DNA from: Oscillospiraceae bacterium
GTDB lineage: Bacteria; Bacillota; Clostridia; Oscillospirales; Acutalibacteraceae
DNA length: 39,142 nucleotides
Assembly (NCBI GenBank): GCA_015065925.1
Contig: SVPL01000019.1
Location: forward strand, 1 to 39,142
Reading direction: 5' to 3'
Part shown: positions 17,732-26,637 of the stretch, piece by piece
Numbering within the stretch: the first letter of the stretch is position 1
Layout of the letters: each line of letters starts with the position of its first letter
Position numbers and translations under genes: made by a program
Notes under the pieces: model-generated
Told to the model about the DNA's origin: nothing
The model's input: only the letters and a program-made list of their open reading frames with translations
Databases searched by the model: none

Positions 17732-17760
17732 AGTATATAAAAAATGACGAGAAAAGTCAA
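17732..17760 (-). promoter_or_regulatory. Promoter of AraC regulator 2
   Basis: On the minus strand TTGACT (17755-17760) and TATACT (17732-17737) are exactly 17 bp apart. The TTGACT is mirrored at 17723-17728 on the plus strand, making a 38-bp inverted repeat across the divergent region that could be an operator. Confidence 0.6.
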
Positions 17761-17771
17761 TACCTTTGTTA

Positions 17772-17777
17772 TATAAT
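17772..17777 (+). promoter_or_regulatory. -10 box of the GH51 gene with no recognisable -35
   Basis: TATAAT lies 37 nt before the GH51 start. The sequence 16-18 bp upstream (GAGAAA region) does not resemble TTGACA, so transcription probably depends on an activator, most likely the divergent AraC protein. Confidence 0.45.
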
Positions 17778-17813
17778 GAATTTGTAAAATCTAATGTTGA
17801 AAGGATTTTTATT

Positions 17814-19280
17814 ATGAAAAAGGTAAGTATTGTTTTTCCCGATAAAATTGGTGAAATCGCCCCCGAAATATACGGCCATTTTTCCGAGCATATTGGCGGT
17901 GTAATTTATGGCGGAATTTGGGTAGGTAAAGACTCCAAAATCCCCAACATAAAGGGTTGGCGCAAGGAGTTTATTGAAAAGTTTAAAAAAATTAATCCTC
18001 CCGTACTTCGTTGGCCGGGAGGATGCTTTGCAGAAACCTATCATTGGCGTGACGGCATTGGTGAAAACCGTCCTATCAGGCGTAATTGGTGGGATTTTGC
18101 AGACGGTAAATACGAACCCAACGAGGTTGGTACTCACGAATTTATGGAGCTTTGCGAAATATTGGAAACCAAGCCGTATTTTGCCATTAACATAACCTCT
18201 ATAACCCCTATGGAGGCAAGGGATTGGATGGACTATTGTTTATCGCCAAAGGGCACAACCACCTTGGCTTTGGAACGCGAAGAAAACGGACATCCCGAGC
18301 CTTTTGATATTCCGTATTGGGGAATCGGTAACGAAAACTGGGGTGATGGCGGCGAAATGACGCCCAATTATTACGCTCTTGAATACCGCAAATTTTCTGC
18401 CGTTCTTAAAAATTTAAAGCGAAAAGAGGATAAGCTTTTTGTTGGCGGTGCAAATGCAGCCGATTATTTTTGGACAGAGGATGTTTGCAAAAATCTTTCC
18501 AAAACTAGACACACAAAATATGACGGTTTAACCTATCATTTTTATGCCCGTCCGGGTGAAAATGGCGTGGATTTTGGTGAAGATGGTTGGAAGAAAATTA
18601 TTCAAGTAGCAAACCAAATGGATTATCTTATAAACCGACATTTTTCGTTTGCCAAAGCCTATGGAATTGAGGATAAAATGAAGTTGGTTGTTGACGAGTG
18701 GGGATGTTGGTATAAAGGGGGATCAGGTCCAAGCAAGGGCAAAAATCTTTTTGAACAACAATCTACCGTGCGTGATGCGGTGGTTTCTGCCCTTACCCTC
18801 AACATATTCAACAATAACTGCGATAAGGTGCAAATGGCTAATGTTGCTCAGGTTTGCAACAATCTTCACGCTCTTTTCCTAGCCGAAAATGAAAAGTTTA
18901 TTGAAACACCAACCTATTATGTTTTTGATATGTTCAAGGGACACCAAGGTGGTAAAGCCCTTAAAACTATTGTAAGCAATAATGAAGAACTTTTAAGTTC
19001 TGTTTCGGTTTCATCCTCGGTTAAGGATAACACCCTGACTGTCACCCTTGCAAATCTTTCCTGCACAGATGATGCCGAGCTTAAACTGGATTTATTAGGC
19101 AACGAACAAAAGGTAATTTCTTCAACCGCCGTACTTTTAAAGGGCGAACATATAACAAGTCATAATACCTTTGAGAACCCTTACACCGTTGTTCCCGAAG
19201 AAGAAAAAGCTATTGATTTAAGCGCACCTATTACACTCCCAAAAGCCGCAGTTATGCTAATTACGGTAAAACTAAATTAA
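17814..19280 (+). CDS. GH51 alpha-L-arabinofuranosidase
   Basis: A 488-residue enzyme removing arabinofuranose from arabinan, arabinoxylan or arabinogalactan fragments. The start at 17814 (MKKVSIVF) follows GAAAGG; the frame runs 16 codons further upstream, but that would begin inside the promoter. Motifs: YGHFSEHIGGVIYGG near 20-34, VLRWPGGCFAETYHWRDG near 64-81, YWGIGNENWG with acid/base Glu174, and VVDEWGCWY with nucleophile Glu295. The C-terminal beta-sandwich ends in ITLPKAAVMLITVKL. No signal peptide; GH51 enzymes are usually intracellular and hexameric. The gene overlaps the end of the GH36 gene on the other strand by 9 bp, leaving no room for a terminator. Confidence 0.96.
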   Translation: MKKVSIVFPDKIGEIAPEIYGHFSEHIGGVIYGGIWVGKDSKIPNIKGWRKEFIEKFKKINPPVLRWPGGCFAETYHWRDGIGENRPIRRNWWDFADGKYEPNEVGTHEFMELCEILETKPYFAINITSITPMEARDWMDYCLSPKGTTTLALEREENGHPEPFDIPYWGIGNENWGDGGEMTPNYYALEYRKFSAVLKNLKRKEDKLFVGGANAADYFWTEDVCKNLSKTRHTKYDGLTYHFYARPGENGVDFGEDGWKKIIQVANQMDYLINRHFSFAKAYGIEDKMKLVVDEWGCWYKGGSGPSKGKNLFEQQSTVRDAVVSALTLNIFNNNCDKVQMANVAQVCNNLHALFLAENEKFIETPTYYVFDMFKGHQGGKALKTIVSNNEELLSSVSVSSSVKDNTLTVTLANLSCTDDAELKLDLLGNEQKVISSTAVLLKGEHITSHNTFENPYTVVPEEEKAIDLSAPITLPKAAVMLITVKLN

Positions 19281-21242
19281 ATACATATTTTTATAGAAAT
19301 AAATTTTAGCAGTTTCCTTTTCGGGTACAGTAATTTTAAATCCCTTTTCTTTAAGTTCACTTCCCATTAAGGTGAAGGTGTTGTTATTGTCAGCATCGGT
19401 GAAGATGTAAACTGCATTTTCATCAATATTCCTCAGGGTGAAGATTGCGGTTTCATAAGGTGCGTTTTTTCTGCGGAACAAAAGAACTGCTCCGTCTTTT
19501 GTTGAGGGGTGGTCAAACTGTAAAGCTGACCATATATCATCATTGTCGCTGACACTTGTAAGTGGATAAAAATCCTCATCCATAATCAAGCGAAGCTTTT
19601 TAAGCTCGGTTATTCTTGCCGTTATCCACAATAAATTTTCGGGGTCATTACCAAAGTTGCTATGCTCACTGTATGCATAGTTGGTGGTAAGTCCGGGACT
19701 GTAGGAGCTTCGTATTCGATAGGTATCATAATCCCTACCACCTCCCGTACCGGAATACGGAAGCCAGGTGTTAAAACCAAGTTGATGACACTGCGAGCCT
19801 TCATTAGGATAATTGCCGGCACACTGATAATCGCTTCGCCAAAGAGGAACACTGCGGCGAAGAGTTTCAATATCAATTCTTCTGCCACCCGATGCACAAT
19901 TGTCAATTATAAGGTGGGGAAAGCGCTCCAACAAATAATCCCAAAAAGCGTATAGCCCTGTTATATGTTTTATTTCAGCAATGCCCTTTCGGTCATCATT
20001 CTCATTACTTCGCCAATAATCAATAGGATCCATATTAAAGTCCTGACGGTAACAATCAACACCTATTTTTTCAATCAAATCGCCAATGGTTTTGCAACAA
20101 TAATCAAAGGCTTTCGGATTACCTAAATCAAGCAGAAGATTACCTGCATTGGGCAGGGTTAAAAAGTATTCGGGATGCTTAGCGACAATAGGAAGGTGGT
20201 ATAAAACCCGTTCAGGCTCAAACCAGAGAATGAATTTTTTACCCATTTTATGAATGGCTTCGGCAACGTCGGTAAGATGACCCGGGTGGATAAGCGGACT
20301 TACCTGCCAATCACCCGTGTGCATTGCCCAGTCACCCTCGAATTCGTCGGGAGTGGGTTTTGTATCGCCGCCACACCAACCTGCATCCATCCATATATAT
20401 TCATATGGTAGATTGTGTTCCTTTATTATTTCAAGCCTTTTAAGAATGGATGATGTTTTCATACCGCCCCAGATACTTGCACAAATAGGGCAATATTTTT
20501 CTCTGCCTTCACTACCTATAAGCGAAAAATCACTTTTCACAAGGCGGCGCCACTTGTTTTGTGATGTGTTAAAATCACAGTTTTTATAGGGCATTATAAC
20601 TATTGACGATGTGCGTATTCTTTCGCCTGATAACAATTTGAAATTTGTTGCTTCAATTTTTGACTTAAGGGTTACACTATCCTCATTACGGGTTATACTG
20701 CAATTCCATTGACCTGTCCAGCCAATGGCGATGACATAGCCTTCGCCTGACTTGTGAATATTAAAAAAAGGAGCTATACCATAACTGGAGCGACCGCGTA
20801 ACGGGGCGTAGCTTTTGGTTTGGCCAACGCGTATTTCGCCTTTTTTACGGTTCCAAACCGTTGTTTCAGCATCCGAAGTAAATTCGTTGTATATGTGATT
20901 GGAGCCGCAAGGATTGTAAATAAGGGTCATATCCTTAATATCGGGAAGATATGCTGAGGGCTTGTATGGTTCCTCATAAGGCAGAGGAAGTTGAACCGCG
21001 CAATCCCAAAGGTCAGATATAATCTCACTATCCGTATCAGAAGTATTTTCAAAATAGTTTACCCACTCATAAGCATCACCGTGCTTTGTTAAAACATTGG
21101 TTATTTTTAGACCTGTGGAAAGGGAGTATATGGTAGTAAGGGTGTTGCCGTTTTCGGTTTTTGAAATCTCATATTCCAGCTCCCCAAAAGGTGTGCCGCC
21201 ATAGATGAAATCAAAAAGTTGATTGTTATTTAAAAATTCCAT
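19272..21242 (-). CDS. GH36 alpha-galactosidase
   Basis: A 656-residue enzyme of the GH36/melibiase type, releasing alpha-linked galactose. The N-terminal beta-supersandwich occupies about 1-250. The barrel shows YIWMDAGWCGG near 282-292, KKFILWFEPERV near 335-346, CYRQDFNMDP with nucleophile Asp401, DNCASGGRRID near 447-457, and WRSDYQ with acid/base Asp471. The RQDFNMDP form differs from the KWDMNR motif of AgaR-like members and marks another GH36 subgroup, in which alpha-galactosidase or alpha-N-acetylgalactosaminidase activity is possible. No signal peptide. It starts 9 nt after the stop of a DMT permease, which probably brings in its substrate or product. Start supported by TAGGTGA. Confidence 0.92.
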   Translation of the reverse strand: MEFLNNNQLFDFIYGGTPFGELEYEISKTENGNTLTTIYSLSTGLKITNVLTKHGDAYEWVNYFENTSDTDSEIISDLWDCAVQLPLPYEEPYKPSAYLPDIKDMTLIYNPCGSNHIYNEFTSDAETTVWNRKKGEIRVGQTKSYAPLRGRSSYGIAPFFNIHKSGEGYVIAIGWTGQWNCSITRNEDSVTLKSKIEATNFKLLSGERIRTSSIVIMPYKNCDFNTSQNKWRRLVKSDFSLIGSEGREKYCPICASIWGGMKTSSILKRLEIIKEHNLPYEYIWMDAGWCGGDTKPTPDEFEGDWAMHTGDWQVSPLIHPGHLTDVAEAIHKMGKKFILWFEPERVLYHLPIVAKHPEYFLTLPNAGNLLLDLGNPKAFDYCCKTIGDLIEKIGVDCYRQDFNMDPIDYWRSNENDDRKGIAEIKHITGLYAFWDYLLERFPHLIIDNCASGGRRIDIETLRRSVPLWRSDYQCAGNYPNEGSQCHQLGFNTWLPYSGTGGGRDYDTYRIRSSYSPGLTTNYAYSEHSNFGNDPENLLWITARITELKKLRLIMDEDFYPLTSVSDNDDIWSALQFDHPSTKDGAVLLFRRKNAPYETAIFTLRNIDENAVYIFTDADNNNTFTLMGSELKEKGFKITVPEKETAKIYFYKNMYLI

Positions 21243-21251
21243 TTATATCAC

Positions 21252-22127
21252 CTACAAAAATAAAAGTGTACCTATAAAGCAAAGAGCGATGCTTATTAAC
21301 TGAAGCCTGTTGAGTTTTTCTTTAAAAAATACTTTACCTGCAATGGATGAAAAAATTATGTTGCCCCCCGTAACAAGTGGATACAAAACAGTGGCAGGTA
21401 AATTCTTTGCGCCTATAAGCTGAAGTAGATAAGAAACACCGCTTATTAGTGCAGAAAATACGGTTATGTAAAATGCCAAGCTTTTTTTAAAGCAGAATTT
21501 ATGCTTAATTTCAGTATGATTGCCTTTATTAAACAGTAACAGTATTGAACTTAAAATACACTTTGCCATACCTGAGTACATTACAAATACAGCGCTGTCG
21601 ACCATCTCATAGGTTGTGTTTATCTGATGGTATTTTGATATTATGCTAACAAAACCGTTAAGTAAAAATACCGCTATGCAAAGAAGTATTTGTGTTTTGG
21701 TTGCGGATGACCTTTTAAAGTCAAAAAGCATTACCGCTATAAGTATTATAATAACTCCTATTATTCTTAAGATGGTAGGAGTTTCATCCCAAAATGCAAT
21801 ACCAAATAGGTAGGGCATCAGCATACCGCCACTCATAAGGAATATAGAATATAGGGCTACATTGCCGTTTTTTAGTATTCTGAAACCAATCACGCTGTAA
21901 AGCATACCGAATAAGGAAAGCGCAAATGCAAGAATTACAGAAAATGGTGAAAACTGCAATTTAAATCCCGATATTACAAAAAATATAATGGCAGTAAATA
22001 AGCCTATAAATAGGTTAAATTTAAGTCCCGCCAGGGGGTCTGAACCCTCTAATGATTGGTATTTTTTTGAAAGCGAAAAGTCAAAAGCCAATAGCAACGT
22101 TGCGGCTGTTACAAGTAAATAGTTCAA
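21252..22127 (-). CDS. DMT-superfamily (EamA/GRP-like) permease 1
   Basis: A 291-residue integral membrane protein with about ten hydrophobic helices in two halves of five, the EamA/DMT layout. Start is TTG at 22127, with GAGGTG 5 nt upstream. It begins NYLLVTAATLLLAFDFSLSK after the initiator and ends in helix 10, ISIALCFIGTLLFL. DMT members include nucleotide-sugar and metabolite exporters as well as the sugar uptake proteins GlcU and RhaT. Placement 9 nt before the GH36 gene in one transcript suggests a sugar or oligosaccharide permease. The call of a ten-helix DMT protein is firm, the substrate is not. The divergent AraC regulator probably controls the operon. Confidence 0.82.
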   Translation of the reverse strand: MNYLLVTAATLLLAFDFSLSKKYQSLEGSDPLAGLKFNLFIGLFTAIIFFVISGFKLQFSPFSVILAFALSLFGMLYSVIGFRILKNGNVALYSIFLMSGGMLMPYLFGIAFWDETPTILRIIGVIIILIAVMLFDFKRSSATKTQILLCIAVFLLNGFVSIISKYHQINTTYEMVDSAVFVMYSGMAKCILSSILLLFNKGNHTEIKHKFCFKKSLAFYITVFSALISGVSYLLQLIGAKNLPATVLYPLVTGGNIIFSSIAGKVFFKEKLNRLQLISIALCFIGTLLFL

Positions 22128-22151
22128 AAAATCACCTCATATAACAGTATA

Positions 22152-22186
22152 GCAAAAATTTAATTATATTTATATTGAAATTTTGC
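22152..22186. promoter_or_regulatory. Imperfect inverted repeat between permease 1 and AraC 3
   Basis: GCAAAAATTT (22152-22161) and AAATTTTGC (22178-22186) are inverted arms with a one-base bulge, overlapping the -35 of the AraC 3 promoter. They may be an autoregulatory operator. AT-rich composition keeps confidence low. Confidence 0.3.
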
Positions 22187-22204
22187 CTAAAAATATGATA
22201 TAAT
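22175..22204 (+). promoter_or_regulatory. Promoter of AraC regulator 3
   Basis: TTGAAA (22175-22180) and TATAAT (22199-22204) are separated by 18 bp. The transcript would begin near 22211, only a few bases before the GAGGTGG ribosome site, so the leader is extremely short. Confidence 0.55.
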
Positions 22205-22216
22205 CGTCAAAACGAG

Positions 22217-23050
22217 GTGGTTAAAATTAAAACTAATAAATTTTCTCTTGTTCAAATGTCTAAGGTGGATTTTTCTATAAGCTATGTGGATTTAGAAAAT
22301 TCTTTCAAAATAAATCAGAATGAATCTCATATTCATAAAGAATGTGAAATATATTTAAATCTCAGCGGTGATGTTTCCTTCGAGGTGGAAAACCGCATAT
22401 ATCCTGTGTCTAGAGGTAGTGTAATAATTACTAGACCTTATGAATACCATCACTGTATTTATCATTCAGAAAACTGTCATAAACATTATTGGATAACCTT
22501 TTCTGCAGAGCAGAATGAGGATTTTTTGGAACTGTTTTTTAAACGGGAAAAGGGTATGGATAATCTTATTCATTTAAGTGAAGATGAGCTTACCGAAACC
22601 TGCCGATTGCTTGATGAACTGTTGCAAAATGATATTGATTTTTTAAAACGCCGAATTAATTTTTTAAAGATAATTCATATATTAAACGGCGGAAAAAAGG
22701 TGAGTTATACCGATAGCCTGAATGGAATACCTGATGATACAATTCAGGTGCTTCAGTATATGGATGAGCATTTGAGTGAGGAGATAACAATTAAAGAACT
22801 AACCGAGGCTTGTAATATAAGCCCAAGCACTCTGGAACGCCGATTCAAGGAGGCTTTAAATTCATCTCCCTTTGCCGTGCTGAGAAAAAAGCGGCTTATA
22901 GCTTCAATGGAATATTTAAGAAGAGGAGATAAGGTATTTGAAGCGGCTTATAAGAGCGGATTTTCAGATTATTCCAACTATATTCATCTTTTTAAAAATC
23001 AGTTTGGAATGACACCGTTACAATATAAAAAGAAATTTGAAGAGAATTAA
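22217..23050 (+). CDS. AraC-family transcriptional regulator 3
   Basis: About 277 residues. The first in-frame start is GTG at 22217, but it overlaps the GAGGTGG ribosome site and lies about 6 nt from the predicted transcript start. ATT at 22226 or the ATG at 22256 are alternatives, so the N-terminus is uncertain by up to 13 residues. The sensor half has ESHIHKECEIYLNLSGD and SRGSVIITRPYEYHHC, a typical cupin. The DNA-binding half has TIKELTEACNISPSTLERRF near 190-210, and AAYKSGFSDYSNYIHLFKNQ near 241-260 followed by FGMTPLQYKK. It is divergent from the permease-GH36 operon and 100 nt before the TIM-barrel gene, so it could regulate either. Confidence 0.88.
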   Translation: MVKIKTNKFSLVQMSKVDFSISYVDLENSFKINQNESHIHKECEIYLNLSGDVSFEVENRIYPVSRGSVIITRPYEYHHCIYHSENCHKHYWITFSAEQNEDFLELFFKREKGMDNLIHLSEDELTETCRLLDELLQNDIDFLKRRINFLKIIHILNGGKKVSYTDSLNGIPDDTIQVLQYMDEHLSEEITIKELTEACNISPSTLERRFKEALNSSPFAVLRKKRLIASMEYLRRGDKVFEAAYKSGFSDYSNYIHLFKNQFGMTPLQYKKKFEEN

Positions 23051-23092
23051 AATTAATAAATAAAAAATCGTACTAAAAATAAAATATTTGTA

Positions 23093-23121
23093 TTGTAAAA
23101 AACGCAAATATATGTTAATAT
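23093..23121 (+). promoter_or_regulatory. Promoter of the TIM-barrel protein gene
   Basis: TTGTAA (23093-23098) and TAATAT (23116-23121) are 17 bp apart, about 33 nt before the ATG at 23154. Confidence 0.5.
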
Positions 23122-23153
23122 TCATTTAAAGATATTTAAGTCGGGTGAATAAA

Positions 23154-25307
23154 ATGAGTGTATTACCAAAGGTTTCAGAAAAATCAGCATTAAATTATGA
23201 GTATTTCCCAACCGCTTGGCAGGCTGTTTTATGGCGAAATTGGGGCTATGTGCCGGCTGCACGACTAGCAAAAGCACTTGATACAACTGTTTTAGAGCTT
23301 AAAAAAACAGCCGAGCTTATGGGGCTTAATCCTGAACAAAAAGTGAACGAAATTTGGCTAAAACGTGGCTATCTTACCATAATTCGTAACAATTGGCACC
23401 TTTTAAGCTATGAGCAAATTTTAACCCTGCTTGATATTAGCGATGAAGAACTTGCCTTTATTTTAAAAGAGGACGATTTTTTGTGGGTAAAGCTAGGCTC
23501 CTTAAAACCATCTGTTACACCACCACAATACGCTCCTTTAACAGAAACCGAGCTGGAACGCACCAAGGAAATTAAAAATCTTTTTAAAAATAGATTTTCT
23601 TTTCTTTTAAAAGCCAAAGACAACGGATTTGAATTTTTAAAGGATTTTTATCTGCCCACAAGTGGTGAATTTACGGTAAAAACCGAAAAAAATGATTCCA
23701 TTAGAATGGTTTATCCCTATTTTGCGCTGTATGGCGATATTTTGTTGGATGAGCAAACCGACCATCTGCCCGATAGACTTTTAGAGGAGTATGCCAAGGT
23801 TGGTGTAAACGGAATTTGGCTTCAGGGCATACTTTATCAGCTTACCGAATTTCCCTTTGATAAAAGCATTTCAAAGGGTTGGCAAACTCGCATTAACACA
23901 CTTAATAAGCTTGTTCAAAAGGCTAAAAAGTATGGAATAGGTATATATTTATATTTGAATGAGCCACGCTCAATGTCGGCAGATTTCTTTAACAAATTCC
24001 CAAATCTTAAAGGCACTAACGAGGGTGATTTTTACTCTATGTGTACCTCCGAGCAGGCGGTTAAAGATTATCTGTATAACGGAGTAAGGGCTTTGTTCCA
24101 AAGCGTTCCCGATTTGGCAGGATATTTTTCCATTACAATGTCCGAAAATCTAACCAACTGCTATTCTCGTATAGGCGCTGGTACCGAGATTTGCCCGAAG
24201 TGTAAGGAGCGTAATATTTGGGAGGTTGTTGCAGAGGTTAATAATCTTATGGCTAAGGGTGCTCACGATGCCAACCCAAATGCCAAAACTATTGTGTGGA
24301 CTTGGGGCTGGTTTGACTCTTGGTGCCAAAATGCGGTTGCTCTTTTGAATGAGGAGCAGATTGTTCAAAGCAATAGCGAAAAAGGCGTTGAATTTACCAT
24401 TGGCGGTGTAAACGGACAGGTAGACGACTATTCAATGTCGGTTATCGGCCCCGGTGATTTTGCTAAAAAAATATGGTCAGAGGCAAGAAAAAAAGATATG
24501 CCTATTTCTGCAAAAATTCAGGTTAATACAACCTGGCAGATGGCGGCTGTGCCATATATCCCCGTTTTTGATTTGATTGAAAAGCATATAAATAACTTAA
24601 AAAATGAGGGAGTTACGCATTTTCAGGCAAGCTGGACTCTGGGCGGTTATCCTGCGCCTAATATTAAATTTCTTCAAAAATTAATGAGCGAAAACATTTC
24701 GGCAAAAGAATTTTTAAATGAGTGGTACGGCAATGATGTGGGACAAGTGATATATAGCGCTCAAAGGTATATGTCGTCAGCCTTTGAAAACTATCCCTTT
24801 AGTGTAGAGGTTGTGTATTTCGGCCCACATAATTCAGGGCCTATGTCACCCTTCTTTTTAAATAGCACAAATTACGAAGCTACAATGGTTGGCTATCCCT
24901 ATGATGATTTAAAAAAATGGGCAGATATTTATCCCGTAGATATTTATGCTAATCAGTACAAACTTCTTTGTGACGAGTGGCAAAAGGGCGTAGATTTGTT
25001 GGAGGAAATTAAAGATAAAAATCAAAAAACAAAAGAACTTTATGCGGTGTCTTATGCACTTCTTTGCCATTTTAAAAGTGCATTAAACCATATTTTGTTT
25101 GTAAAAAATCGTGATGAAAATAATTTTGATGAGGCTCTTTTGGTGGTGCGGGATGAAATAAAAAATGTTGAGGAGTTAATTAAAATCAGACTTTTAGACT
25201 CCAAAATCGGTTATGAATCAAGCACTCATTATTTTTACACCCTGCAGGATTTAAAAGAAAAACTTATAAATCTTGCCTTTTTAGAAGAAAAGCTTAAAAA
25301 TGAATAG
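23154..25307 (+). CDS. Putative TIM-barrel glycoside hydrolase with two N-terminal helix-turn-helix-like repeats
   Basis: A 717-residue cytoplasmic protein I cannot assign to a characterised family. The start at 23154 (MSVLPKVSEK) follows GGGTGA; a GTG three codons earlier overlaps that site. Residues 22-58 (AVLWRNWGYVPAARLAKALD...) and 74-110 (TIIRNNWHLLSYEQILTLLD...) look like two related helical units, each starting with an Arg-Asn-x-Trp block. From about 180 the pattern is a sugar-hydrolase barrel: MVYPYFALYGD, a strand at VGVNGIWLQGIL, YGIGIYLYLNEPRSM, and LAGYFSITMSENLTNC near 321-336. Glu331 is a candidate acid. Cys336 plus CPKC (347-350) could bind a metal. TIVWTWGWFDSW and THFQASWTLGGYPAPN follow. 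The C-terminal 120 residues are helical. The layout recalls GH20-, GH67- and GH163-like enzymes. It is likely a glycosidase regulated by AraC 3. Confidence 0.65.
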   Translation: MSVLPKVSEKSALNYEYFPTAWQAVLWRNWGYVPAARLAKALDTTVLELKKTAELMGLNPEQKVNEIWLKRGYLTIIRNNWHLLSYEQILTLLDISDEELAFILKEDDFLWVKLGSLKPSVTPPQYAPLTETELERTKEIKNLFKNRFSFLLKAKDNGFEFLKDFYLPTSGEFTVKTEKNDSIRMVYPYFALYGDILLDEQTDHLPDRLLEEYAKVGVNGIWLQGILYQLTEFPFDKSISKGWQTRINTLNKLVQKAKKYGIGIYLYLNEPRSMSADFFNKFPNLKGTNEGDFYSMCTSEQAVKDYLYNGVRALFQSVPDLAGYFSITMSENLTNCYSRIGAGTEICPKCKERNIWEVVAEVNNLMAKGAHDANPNAKTIVWTWGWFDSWCQNAVALLNEEQIVQSNSEKGVEFTIGGVNGQVDDYSMSVIGPGDFAKKIWSEARKKDMPISAKIQVNTTWQMAAVPYIPVFDLIEKHINNLKNEGVTHFQASWTLGGYPAPNIKFLQKLMSENISAKEFLNEWYGNDVGQVIYSAQRYMSSAFENYPFSVEVVYFGPHNSGPMSPFFLNSTNYEATMVGYPYDDLKKWADIYPVDIYANQYKLLCDEWQKGVDLLEEIKDKNQKTKELYAVSYALLCHFKSALNHILFVKNRDENNFDEALLVVRDEIKNVEELIKIRLLDSKIGYESSTHYFYTLQDLKEKLINLAFLEEKLKNE

Positions 25308-25308
25308 T

Positions 25309-25351
25309 AAAAAGCACAATCAATGGATATTTCCAAAGGTTGTGCTTTTTT
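25309..25351. terminator. Bidirectional terminator, GCACAA stem (copy 1)
   Basis: AAAAAGCACAA and TTGTGCTTTTT form a perfect 11-bp stem with T-runs on both strands, between the convergent TIM-barrel gene and the MocA operon. The same stem sequence recurs at 29866-29902. Confidence 0.8.
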
Positions 25352-25356
25352 ATGCA

Positions 25357-26628
25357 TTATTTTTGATTGTAACTAAAGTCGTAAGGGTCAAGCATTTGGA
25401 ATTTTGCAGGGGGTTCGCCTAAATCGGGAACATCCATAACTACGCTTCCATTCATTGCGGACTCATGCGCAATAAGTCCCGGCATACTGTACCTTGCAAC
25501 CTCCCAAATGTTTGTGGGAGAAAGTTTGCCTGTTGCTACAGCTTTACAGAAATCATCTACAATAAAGTGGTGCGTACCGTTGTGACCGTTTTTAAGATTT
25601 CTAAAGCTTTCGGGCAAACGGCTTGCATCCTGGATGGGGGACATATCAAAAAATCCTATGCCATCGGCAACTTGCTGAAGACCGTCTTCATAGTCCTTTT
25701 CAAGAGCGTTGGTAACTACTTCGGGTAAGAGCATATTGCTAACATCCTTCATAATAACTTTGGTATTACATTCAGGATTCCAATGGCTGAAAAAGTGCTT
25801 TGCTACCGAGAAAGAATAACAACCATCTGTACCATTAAACTGTGAAATAAAGGTCTCAGGGCACTTCCAACCAATGTTTCGGTTTTCACTTATTCTCATT
25901 ACACCACCGTTTGAAAGTTCGGCAATAAGGGTTTCGTTGCCAAAAGGATTGTTGTAAAAGTTTTGTCCTTCGGTGCCGTAAATATCGGTGTTGGTAACGC
26001 TTTTATAGCCAAAACCTGTTACCTTTTTAGCGTATACGCCCGGCATTGAACTCAGTATCATAGCGGTTGAGTGGGTAGGGTAGAAAAATGGCGGAATACC
26101 TGCATATTTCTTCCAATCCTCACCGCCCGAACTTTTAAAACTGCCTTCCATATTTCGTATATCGTGATTGTACTGTGCCTCACCGTATGTGAATTTACCA
26201 AACTCTCCTGATTTGAATTTTTCACGGCAGAAAATAGTTGCGGTGCGGTAGTAACCTGTTTCGCCCATAGAATATGTAAGCCCCGTTTGTTCTACAAGTT
26301 TTGCAATTTCTTTGATTTCATCAATAGAAATCGAGCAAGGAACTGCAGAATAAACGTGTTTGCCATTTTTAAGTGCCTCAATTACCAAAGGACCATGGGA
26401 AAAACGCTGAGTAAATATAGCAACTGCATTAATCTCTTCAGATTTCATAGCATCTTCAAAGCTTTCGATAATAGGAACTTCAAAAACTTCGCTATATTTT
26501 TGGGCTCTTTCGGGGATAAGATCACATACAAAAACCTTTTCAACCTCGGGATGAGCCTTAAAAAGTGGAACGAAGTGCTTTGCAAATCTTCCGCACCCGA
26601 TAAACGCGATATTAATTTTTCTTTTCAT
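25357..26628 (-). CDS. Gfo/Idh/MocA-family NAD-dependent protein 1 (GH109-like possibility)
   Basis: A 423-residue protein. Start ATG at 26628, with TAGGTG 6 nt upstream; an in-frame GTG three codons earlier is less likely. The N-terminal Rossmann fold shows INIAFIGCGRFAKHFVPLF (5-23) for dinucleotide binding. The usual catalytic motif of this family is GKHVxxEKP; here it reads GKHVYSAVP (89-97), so the lysine is replaced by Val. YPTHSTAM at 183-190 supplies a conserved His186. The combination of a missing lysine and a YPTH block recalls GH109 and related NAD-dependent glycosidases, which use a transient oxidation to cleave the bond. A plain sugar oxidoreductase cannot be excluded. It is the third gene of an operon with permease 2 and a paralogue; no export signal. 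Confidence 0.82.
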   Translation of the reverse strand: MKRKINIAFIGCGRFAKHFVPLFKAHPEVEKVFVCDLIPERAQKYSEVFEVPIIESFEDAMKSEEINAVAIFTQRFSHGPLVIEALKNGKHVYSAVPCSISIDEIKEIAKLVEQTGLTYSMGETGYYRTATIFCREKFKSGEFGKFTYGEAQYNHDIRNMEGSFKSSGGEDWKKYAGIPPFFYPTHSTAMILSSMPGVYAKKVTGFGYKSVTNTDIYGTEGQNFYNNPFGNETLIAELSNGGVMRISENRNIGWKCPETFISQFNGTDGCYSFSVAKHFFSHWNPECNTKVIMKDVSNMLLPEVVTNALEKDYEDGLQQVADGIGFFDMSPIQDASRLPESFRNLKNGHNGTHHFIVDDFCKAVATGKLSPTNIWEVARYSMPGLIAHESAMNGSVVMDVPDLGEPPAKFQMLDPYDFSYNQK

Positions 26629-26637
26629 AAAATACAC

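Noticed and set aside
23154-25307. Transcription factor call based on the N-terminal helix-turn-helix-like units
   Set aside because: The helices are followed by a full enzyme-like barrel and lack the usual DNA-binding charge pattern; a structural role is as likely.
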